A DNA stretch of 8,014 bases from an uncultured Lachnospiraceae bacterium. Its GTDB lineage: Bacteria > Bacillota > Clostridia > Lachnospirales > Lachnospiraceae. Where the stretch lies: positions 3,678-11,691 of the forward strand of contig CAJTVL010000020.1 in NCBI GenBank assembly GCA_910579425.1, read 5' to 3'. How positions within the stretch are numbered: position 1 is the stretch's first letter; each line of letters starts with the position of its first letter. The notes below the pieces were generated by a model. That model was not told the DNA's origin and searched no databases. It was given only the letters and a program-made list of their open reading frames with translations. Made by a program: the position numbers and the translations under genes. Positions 1-4,930 of this stretch are shown in pieces.

Positions 1-75
1 AACTTTGGTGCCATCGGTGCCAACTTTGGTGCCATCGGTGCCAACTTTGGTGCCATCGGTGCCAACTTTGGTGCC
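1..75 (-). repeat. 21-bp in-frame tandem repeat encoding GTDGTKV
   Basis: Three perfect 21-bp units (1-21, 22-42, 43-63) and a 12-bp partial unit (64-75) follow one another without any mismatch. Each full unit adds seven residues, GTDGTKV, so gain or loss of units keeps the frame. Within a unit the hexamer GGCACC occurs twice, followed by AAAGTT or by GAT. The array continues past the left edge, so its copy number is unknown. It lies just after the ATPase-like domain and probably codes for a flexible linker. Confidence 0.95.
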
Positions 76-1326
76 AGCCTTGGCATCATAAAATATCTCA
101 CGCTCGCTTACATATTTTGGCTCAACTACTCCATAGGAGTCAACCACCGGCCTTTTGCGATACAAATTAATCCGAAAGTCGCTCCCCATGTCCACAAGTT
201 CCGGTTTCTGCAGACCATAATCGTGTGCTTCCTCAAACATTTTCGGAATACCGGTCCCCCATGCTTCCACCATGTTCATATAAGCAAAAATCTTTGCAAT
301 TACCCCATTTCGGATTTTTGAAATTCCCGCTTTCATTTTTTCAATCGTCAAATCCTTATCCAGCATTCCCGGAGAAGTAACTTCAAGCCGGTCATCAAAA
401 AGCGCCACCTGCACCTTTCCCGGGCAAAGATAGGAACGATGACATACGGCGTTTGTGATAATTTCACGTATCGTGCGAATTGGCAGTTCATAAATATCCT
501 GCCGGGCAAGGCCATCAATGCGGGCCCCCAAATCTATATGCTCAAGCACAAAAGCATATGCCGATTCCACCTCTTCATCAATGCAGCCGGAGAATTCCTT
601 ACGGGTTATAAAAATATTGCGGGTCATTCCCTTAAATACCGCGCACTGAATCGCCGCATCCGGATATTCCTCCAATCTGCCATCCAGCAGTTGATAGCCG
701 TTAGTCGCATAATATTTTCCTTTTTCCTGGAGAACCACCTTAAATGAGAGAAGCTGGCTGATTCCTATCCTTCTTAAAGCAGACCCCGCTTCCTCGTTTG
801 CACACAGCTCCTTTGCATGCTGATAAAGTCTGTCACAAAACCCGTTCATTTCGTCCTCGGATAACTCACGTTCCACCTTTTCCGAATCAAAGCTTCGGTT
901 TCTGGTCGATAACGTCATCTCCTGAATCTGATAGATTGCCGCTTTCCTTGTTGTACCGGACACGCGCAGATATACTCCTTCAATAATTCCCTGACTTTTA
1001 ATACAATAAGGGCGCTGCATACCGGCCGGAATGTCCACAACGATAATATACTTTCCGTCAAATTCCTGTATCCCTGCACTGGGAGTAATTTTGGGCTCAC
1101 AACTGTCATAAATTGCATTGGTGACCGCATCCATTTTCTCAAAAACTTCCTCTCTGGAAAATCCTGCGATCTGCCAGGTATTATCCTCCACGCCAAAAAC
1201 CAGACGCCCTCCATTTGCATTCGCAAAAGCCACGACTGTCCGCATATATTTTTCGCTTTTTGGGGGAATATCTGCCTTGTATTCGATCTCCTCCTTTTCG
1301 CCGGTCAGGATTTCTTCAATTGTCAT
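1..1326 (-). CDS. AlbA_2 (Schlafen-type) DNA-binding / GHKL ATPase-like protein, 3' end outside window
   Basis: The frame is open for 442 codons from ATG at 1326 to the left edge. An AAGGAGG ribosome binding site (1337-1343) lies 10 nt upstream of the start. Residues about 10-130 match the AlbA_2 domain: the segment EIEYKAD (14-20), then TVVAFANANGGRLVFGV (29-45). Residues about 283-395 resemble the RecG-like/HATPase_c_4 ATP-binding region: REIITNAVCHRSY (287-299), then RNG (339-341) and EAWGTGIPK (354-362). This is the COG2865-type architecture, usually annotated as an ATP-binding protein or putative transcriptional regulator. Its biochemical role is poorly defined, and AlbA_2 proteins are often found in accessory and defence-rich regions. 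From residue 418 the protein becomes a GTKV/GTD repeat that runs out of the window. A winged-helix C-terminus would be expected beyond it. The domain assignment is confident; the function is not. Confidence 0.85.
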   Translation of the reverse strand, partial: MTIEEILTGEKEEIEYKADIPPKSEKYMRTVVAFANANGGRLVFGVEDNTWQIAGFSREEVFEKMDAVTNAIYDSCEPKITPSAGIQEFDGKYIIVVDIPAGMQRPYCIKSQGIIEGVYLRVSGTTRKAAIYQIQEMTLSTRNRSFDSEKVERELSEDEMNGFCDRLYQHAKELCANEEAGSALRRIGISQLLSFKVVLQEKGKYYATNGYQLLDGRLEEYPDAAIQCAVFKGMTRNIFITRKEFSGCIDEEVESAYAFVLEHIDLGARIDGLARQDIYELPIRTIREIITNAVCHRSYLCPGKVQVALFDDRLEVTSPGMLDKDLTIEKMKAGISKIRNGVIAKIFAYMNMVEAWGTGIPKMFEEAHDYGLQKPELVDMGSDFRINLYRKRPVVDSYGVVEPKYVSEREIFYDAKAGTKVGTDGTKVGTDGTKVGTDGTKV

Positions 1327-1469
1327 AGGATGGTCACCTCCTTGACCTTACATTTTGCATAATTCTCATATAAAGAATCATATCCTGTTTCTATGTTTTT
1401 ATCAACCAGATTTGGACACAAAATCGTACTCTTAGAAGCAACGCTGTACCGCAGAGCAATTGAAAACAA
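1323..1469 (-). pseudogene. C-terminal gene remnant overlapping the next start codon (ATGA)
   Basis: After an in-frame TAA at 1470-1472, the minus strand is open for 48 codons to a TGA at 1323-1325. The peptide begins LFSIALRYSVASKSTILCPN and ends YENYAKCKVKEVTIL. It has a plausible protein composition and no ATG start. Its stop overlaps the ATG of the AlbA_2 gene as ATGA, the classic arrangement of two translationally coupled genes, and the AAGGAGG site at 1337-1343 lies inside its last codons. I infer that this is the tail of a gene that once preceded the AlbA_2 gene and lost its 5' part by deletion or by arrival of the serine hydrolase gene. I do not recognise the family. It could also be a chance open frame. 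Confidence 0.4.
1377..1405 (-). promoter_or_regulatory. Candidate sigma-70/SigA promoter for the AlbA_2 gene
   Basis: On the minus strand, TTGATA (1400-1405) and TATGAT (1377-1382) are separated by exactly 17 bp. Each matches the consensus hexamer at five of six positions. The predicted transcript would start about 45 nt before the ATG at 1326 and include its ribosome binding site. The hexamers fall inside the open frame of the gene remnant, so this may be a promoter that became important once the upstream gene was lost. AT-rich sequence gives such matches by chance fairly often. Confidence 0.4.
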
Positions 1470-1499
1470 TTATGTGGAAGCAGGCTATCGAATAAGCCT

Positions 1500-2381
1500 C
1501 TATAACTGTGGATACAGCTCCTCAAAAATGGCGTCCATCAAAGGTTTCCCGTCCCGGCATTCTGCCACAGTAGAAATCACCGCATTTTTTGACCGCAGAA
1601 TAATCGAAAGCTGAAGATACTTACCGTCCGCCCGGAAAGAGCCGTGGGGGCCTCCCCAGAATAAATATCCGTAACCGTAATCCTCCTCTTCTCCGGTCAT
1701 CACCTGAATCCGGGTGCTTTCCTCCACCCAGTCCGCGGGAATAAGCTGTTTTCCCTCCCATACTCCTTTCTGCAAATACAACAATCCAAGTTTATGCAAC
1801 TCCGATAAGGTCAGGAACAGGCCTCCCGCTCCAAAGGTATTCCCCAGAGGATCACATTCCCATACCGGTCTCCTGATGCCCAGAGGTTTAAAGAGACGGG
1901 GCATCAGGTAAGAGACAAGATCACACCCCGCCCTGCGCTGTACCAGTATCCCGGCAAGGTACGGTCCCACGTTATTGTAAACAAACTTCTCTCCAGGCCG
2001 GACTGTGAAAGGGAAAGACAGCGCCATCCTGACCCAGTTTTCCTCTTTATATTGCGGCCGCTGCGCACCCATCAGCTCCGGCTTTTCCTGGCCAAGACAC
2101 ATGGTAAGCAATTCCCTCACCGTGGCCTGTCCGAGATATTCTCCCGGCTCCGTCGGCAGATCCTCTGCAAAGGCATCCACCAGTTTTTCCTCCAGGGTAA
2201 TCAGCCCTTCCCTTACAGCAATCCCCACCGCTGCGGAAGTGAAGCTCTTGCTCGCGGAATAGACATTCCGGCGGCATTCTTCATCCCAGAGATGCTTTCC
2301 TAAATCCTCGCCGTTTTGTGTGATCTTTACCCCTAAAATCCCTGTGGGTGTGGCGCGCTCGATAAATTTCTGCAGATCCAT
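1500..2381 (-). CDS. Serine hydrolase, class C beta-lactamase / penicillin-binding-protein-like fold
   Basis: This 293-residue protein belongs to the beta-lactamase superfamily PF00144 (COG1680). The active-site SxxK motif is S42-A-S-K45, in the context VYSASKSFTSAAVGIA, which is typical of the family. The second motif, YxN, is Y135-N-N137. The KTG/HxG box is not evident; an FRADGKYLQ segment (249-257) lies where relatives carry a similar FRADG element. There is no signal peptide or membrane segment, so the protein is probably cytoplasmic. It is more likely an esterase or peptidase-like hydrolase than an antibiotic-resistance enzyme. The start at 2381 is supported by AAAAGGAG (2391-2398) 9 nt upstream. 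It may be transcribed from the promoter near 2740, through the AAA-ATPase remnant. Substrate unknown; the family call is firm. Confidence 0.9.
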   Translation of the reverse strand: MDLQKFIERATPTGILGVKITQNGEDLGKHLWDEECRRNVYSASKSFTSAAVGIAVREGLITLEEKLVDAFAEDLPTEPGEYLGQATVRELLTMCLGQEKPELMGAQRPQYKEENWVRMALSFPFTVRPGEKFVYNNVGPYLAGILVQRRAGCDLVSYLMPRLFKPLGIRRPVWECDPLGNTFGAGGLFLTLSELHKLGLLYLQKGVWEGKQLIPADWVEESTRIQVMTGEEEDYGYGYLFWGGPHGSFRADGKYLQLSIILRSKNAVISTVAECRDGKPLMDAIFEELYPQL

Positions 2382-2473
2382 AATTTTGTTCTCCTTTTTC
2401 TGTTTTTTGTAAAAGAGGATTTGAGCTGCCTCTCCTGCTCATGCCCTCTATCCGCAGTCACCGCACGGATAAA

Positions 2474-2620
2474 CTACGCACGTACCTCCTCATTCGGGAT
2501 ACGCACAGATTTTGTATCTGCATCATAGGCAAGATACCCAAGATGCACTAATAGAGTAAGGACATCGTCTTTACTTTTTAGCAAATCCTTTAAAGTGTAT
2601 TTTTTCTCAGATATAATCAT
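2474..2620 (-). pseudogene. C-terminal fragment of an AAA-ATPase-like / PD-(D/E)XK (DUF1703-type) protein
   Basis: A 48-codon frame contains KSKDDVLTLLVHLGYLAYD followed by IPNEEVRA. This is the characteristic C-terminal block of the large AAA-ATPase_like plus PDDEXK_9 proteins common in Clostridia and Bacteroidetes, which are normally 500 or more residues long. All ATPase and most nuclease sequence is missing. After VRA comes TAG (2474-2476), then in the same frame FIRAVTADRG. Relatives typically read EVRAEFIRAV there, so the TAG appears to replace a GAG glutamate codon. An AAGGAGG site (2629-2635) lies 8 nt before an in-frame ATG at 2620, so a short peptide might still be made. The frame stays open upstream to a TAA just beyond 2640. 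The read-through tail runs into the serine hydrolase's ribosome binding site. Most likely a decayed fragment. Confidence 0.65.
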
Positions 2621-2737
2621 GCATTCATCCTCCTTACAAATGTCTATTTATCAAATGCGCCAAAGTTTCTTCCTACTTCAATTTATCAAGTCTATCCAAA
2701 ATATTCTGATTTTTTGTTCTACTAATCTCTTATCAGT

Positions 2738-2768
2738 ATTATACACCACAAAATCCTTTTCATGTGAA
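2738..2768 (-). promoter_or_regulatory. Candidate promoter upstream of the AAA-ATPase remnant and serine hydrolase
   Basis: The minus strand has a perfect TATAAT (2738-2743) in GTGTATAATACTG. A TTCACA (2763-2768) matches the -35 consensus at five of six positions but with a long 19-bp spacer. The start of transcription would be near 2731, giving a leader that reads into the AAGGAGG site at 2629-2635 and on to the serine hydrolase. The -10 is convincing. The -35 is weak and overlaps the T-run of the preceding hairpin. Confidence 0.4.
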
Positions 2769-2807
2769 AAAATATAAAATGGGGGCAGTTCTTGTAATCA
2801 CACCCCC
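2767..2807 (-). terminator. Possible Rho-independent terminator
   Basis: On the minus strand, GGGGG (2803-2807) pairs with CCCCC (2781-2785), extendable by two wobble pairs. It is followed by ATTTTATATTTTTT (2767-2780). The loop is large, about 13-17 nt, so the hairpin is weaker than a classic terminator. It lies 18 bp past the stop at 2825 and about 200 bp past the recombinase operon. It is the first terminator-like structure downstream of that operon. Confidence 0.35.
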
Positions 2808-2824
2808 TAATCTCTCTTCTTATC

Positions 2825-2980
2825 TCACACCCCCGCCAGCTCGTCAAAGGTTCCTGCGATGTCCAGCGTCCCGTACCCCGCGTGTGTCAAGTTATTGTCA
2901 CAAACTTTTTTCACTTTTTTTGATTGAAAATCGCTGAAACCCGCATAACTTCGTGGGGCGTGTGGTTCATTATTGCTAAG
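2825..2980 (-). pseudogene. Unassigned 3'-end coding fragment without a start
   Basis: Between TAA (2981-2983) and TGA (2825-2827) the minus strand is open for 51 codons. The last part reads THAGYGTLDIAGTFDELAGV, which looks like genuine protein and becomes GC-richer than the region around it. The upstream part (SKKVKKVCDNNL) is AT-rich and crosses one of the near-palindromic repeats, so only the last 20 or so codons may be old coding sequence. There is no ATG in frame and no ribosome binding site. I infer that this is the tail of a gene interrupted at this boundary. I do not recognise the family. Confidence 0.3.
2884..2901. repeat. 18-bp near-palindrome, copy 1
   Basis: The sequence GTGTCAAGTTATTGTCAC is an inverted repeat, GTGTCAA/TTGTCAC around GTTA, with one mismatch per arm. 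It matches copy 2 at 2995-3012 in 15 of 18 positions, in the same orientation. It lies inside the unassigned coding fragment. It may be a recombinase or transposase binding site, or an attachment half-site. Confidence 0.6.
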
Positions 2981-2994
2981 TTAGGGCAAAATTG

Positions 2995-3012
2995 GTGACA
3001 AATTATTGTCAA
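2995..3012. repeat. 18-bp near-palindrome, copy 2, containing the last recombinase stop codon
   Basis: The sequence GTGACAAATTATTGTCAA contains a perfect inverted repeat, TGACAA-ATTA-TTGTCA (2996-3011). The stop codon of the small recombinase gene (3009-3011) lies within it. Both copies can also be read as two 11-bp units beginning TGWCAA, about one helical turn apart, a spacing usual for protein-binding sites. Copy 2 is followed by GTT, so TGTCAAGTT occurs in both copies (2885-2893 and 3007-3015). Confidence 0.6.
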
Positions 3013-3374
3013 GTTGGAATGTCCGAAACAGCCTTCAGGATTTCCTCTGTAATCCCCGCCATATTCCTGTCTGCCGCATAAAGTTCCGCTCCCTGATTCT
3101 TTAACTGCCTGACCAAACCTACTGCATCTGGCACCGAACGTGACAGCCTGCTCATATTATAGACAAATACCCCATTATAAGTCCCGGCATTCCTTAAAAG
3201 TTTTTGCAGTCCGGGGCGGTCTGTCCGCAGACCGGAGATACCGTTGTCAGCATAAATATCTATCTCTGTCCGCTCTCCCCACATGCCCCGGATTTGCCCT
3301 GTCAGCACTTCTGCCTGATGCCGTACTGCCACCTGATCCGGATTCCCTACTCTTGCATATATCGCTGCCCTCAT
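3009..3374 (-). CDS. Small serine-recombinase-like protein lacking the catalytic serine
   Basis: This 121-residue protein is a resolvase-type catalytic domain alone. It opens MRAAIYARVGNPDQ: Arg8 is present, but position 10, where resolvases and large serine recombinases carry the nucleophilic serine (YARVS), is glycine, coded GGG. Other family marks remain: YADNGISG (41-48), DRPG (52-55) and SRLSR with Arg76 and Arg79. It has no DNA-binding recombinase domain, zinc ribbon or coiled coil. I chose the ATG at 3374: it overlaps the preceding stop as ATGA, AAAGGAG lies 5 nt upstream, and the fold starts there. A longer start at 3407 is less likely. It should be unable to cut DNA. It could be a regulatory partner of the three large recombinases or a decaying paralogue. 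Its end falls within a near-palindromic repeat, so it may also be 3'-truncated. Confidence 0.8.
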   Translation of the reverse strand: MRAAIYARVGNPDQVAVRHQAEVLTGQIRGMWGERTEIDIYADNGISGLRTDRPGLQKLLRNAGTYNGVFVYNMSRLSRSVPDAVGLVRQLKNQGAELYAADRNMAGITEEILKAVSDIPT

Positions 3375-4930
3375 TCTGTCTCCTTTCCATTTTCGCGGAA
3401 GTTCCACATGATTTCAACTCTTTTGTCTTTATAAACGTGTATTTTCTTAATAAATATATCAACTACTTCCTGTGTCAGCATTTCCAGGTGGGAATACCGG
3501 ATGATCTGCTTCATATCTTCCTCCGCCCTGCGGTATTCCTCCCGAAGCTGTTCCAGTTCTTCCCCCTGCGCATCTGCCTCTGCCGACAACTGGATCGTCT
3601 GCTCTTTTATGCTGTCCGCCTTCTGTCTGTAGCTTTCCGCAGATACTCTGCCGCAGGCATAACTTTCATATAAGGCGTCTGCCTCTGCCTGAAGCTCCTT
3701 CTTCCTTCTCTTGCAGTCTGCTATCTTCTTTTCCGTCCTCACAATACAGGACTTTTGGAAAGAAACAAGGCTTTGTTTTTCTTTTACGGCATTTCCGCGC
3801 ACCATCAGTTCCCGGTTCAGCATCATCAGCACGGTTTCCTCCAGCAGATCGGCGGAAAAGTATGTACAGCACTCCGGTATCTGCAAAACAGCGTGTTTCC
3901 GGCACTCAAACCTGCGGTATTTATTCTTCCCCCGTATAGGCTTGTAAGTCATGGAATAACCGCATCCGCCGCAGAACAGTTTCCCCACAAGTGGGTTTTT
4001 CTCCCCTTTTCTGGAAGTGTCCGCATCTTTACGGAACAGGCATACCTTTTCGTAATCTTCCGGTGTAACAAGCGGCTCATGGTGGTCTGGTATCACTTTC
4101 CATTCTTCCATTGGTACAGCGATACCGTTTTTACTGCCTACAGACTTACGCTTTGATTTCCCGTAGGCCATCTCACCCAGGTAGAAACGGTTATTCAGGA
4201 CAGCCCGGACAGACACATGATCCCACGCCTGCATCCTGCCGTCTTTATCCGCCCGCTCCGGGTGGCGCATCTGTGTTTTGGTCAGTATCCCCTTTTCATT
4301 GAGAATCCTTGCGATCTGGGTGCTTCCATTCCCTCTAAGGGCAAGGGCAAAAATATAACGCACGATCTCCGCTTCCTTTTCGTTCACTACAACCGTATTT
4401 TTTAATTCCCGGCTTTTCTCATACCCAAAAGGTGCCTGTCCGAAAACATATTCCCCGCTGGCGCATTTATTTTCAAATGAAGCCTTAACCTTTACAGATA
4501 TATCCTTGCTGTATAGGTCATAAAGAAGCGTCTGGAATGCCGTATCAATAGGGGTTGTGCTTCCCGCATGGTCGCGGCTGTCGTAATGGTCGTTTACTGC
4601 GATAAACCGCACCCCCATGAACGGGAATATCTGGTTCATGTAGGTTCCAAGCTCGATATAATCCCTTGAAAAACGGGACATATCCTTGACAAGTACACAC
4701 CCTATCTTATTTTCCCTGATCTCCTTTAACATTCTCTGCATCCCCGGCCTTTCCATGCTTGTGCCGGAATAGCCGTCATCACAAAACTCAGAGACTTCTT
4801 TTCCCCTCAGTTCCTCATTGCCGCGTATGTAGGCATGGAGCATGACCCTTTGGCTGCTGATGCTGTTGCTCTCATCCTTGTCATCCGCATCTTCCAGTGA
4901 CAGCCGCAGGTAAATGGCAAGTTTATCCAT
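3371..4930 (-). CDS. Large serine recombinase (third of the tandem)
   Basis: This 519-residue site-specific recombinase should cut and rejoin DNA through a serine-DNA intermediate. The N-terminal resolvase domain starts MDKLAIYLRLSLED, with Arg9 and catalytic Ser11, then DDGYSG (51-56) and SRFSR (85-89). A recombinase domain (PF07508) spans roughly residues 165-300. A zinc ribbon follows with Cys320, Cys323, Cys343 and Cys354/355. A charged coiled-coil region covers about 387-477, and the end reads FIKKIHVYKDKRVEI, a terminal block shared with the neighbouring genes. I chose the ATG at 4930, which overlaps the preceding gene by 8 nt and begins directly at the catalytic fold. The frame extends to an ATG at 4969, adding 13 residues atypical for the family. 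All key residues are present, so it is probably active. Confidence 0.92.
   Translation of the reverse strand: MDKLAIYLRLSLEDADDKDESNSISSQRVMLHAYIRGNEELRGKEVSEFCDDGYSGTSMERPGMQRMLKEIRENKIGCVLVKDMSRFSRDYIELGTYMNQIFPFMGVRFIAVNDHYDSRDHAGSTTPIDTAFQTLLYDLYSKDISVKVKASFENKCASGEYVFGQAPFGYEKSRELKNTVVVNEKEAEIVRYIFALALRGNGSTQIARILNEKGILTKTQMRHPERADKDGRMQAWDHVSVRAVLNNRFYLGEMAYGKSKRKSVGSKNGIAVPMEEWKVIPDHHEPLVTPEDYEKVCLFRKDADTSRKGEKNPLVGKLFCGGCGYSMTYKPIRGKNKYRRFECRKHAVLQIPECCTYFSADLLEETVLMMLNRELMVRGNAVKEKQSLVSFQKSCIVRTEKKIADCKRRKKELQAEADALYESYACGRVSAESYRQKADSIKEQTIQLSAEADAQGEELEQLREEYRRAEEDMKQIIRYSHLEMLTQEVVDIFIKKIHVYKDKRVEIMWNFRENGKETE

Larger units (their letters stand above)
2621..3008. other. Gene-poor boundary between recombinase operon and left-hand genes
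   Basis: No intact gene is visible on either strand in these roughly 390 bases. The right half holds two near-palindromic repeats and an open fragment without a start. The centre holds a GC hairpin with a T-rich tail. The left half is AT-rich and holds a TATAAT-type promoter and a 12-bp direct repeat, TC(T/A)ATTTATCAA, at 2643-2654 and 2678-2689. No tRNA or other RNA gene was recognised. Confidence 0.6.

Noticed and set aside
1..75. Possible CRISPR array
   Set aside because: The 21-bp units are head-to-tail without spacers and are in frame with a long coding region, so this is a coding tandem repeat.
1458..1471. AATTG-AAAA-CAATT inverted repeat
   Set aside because: It is very short and AT-rich, which is expected by chance in such sequence.
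1482..1499. Hairpin AGGCT/AGCCT right after the serine hydrolase stop, as a terminator
   Set aside because: The stem is only 5 bp with an 8-nt loop and no T-run follows on the minus strand.
2643..2689. 12-bp direct repeat TC(T/A)ATTTATCAA as an operator
   Set aside because: It is AT-rich, has only two copies, and no regulator gene is nearby. Kept as a description of the interval only.
3140..3673. A 177-codon open frame on the plus strand
   Set aside because: It is antisense to the small and third large recombinase genes, whose domains and catalytic motifs are clear. The plus-strand peptide is Phe/Leu/Cys-rich with no recognisable domain.
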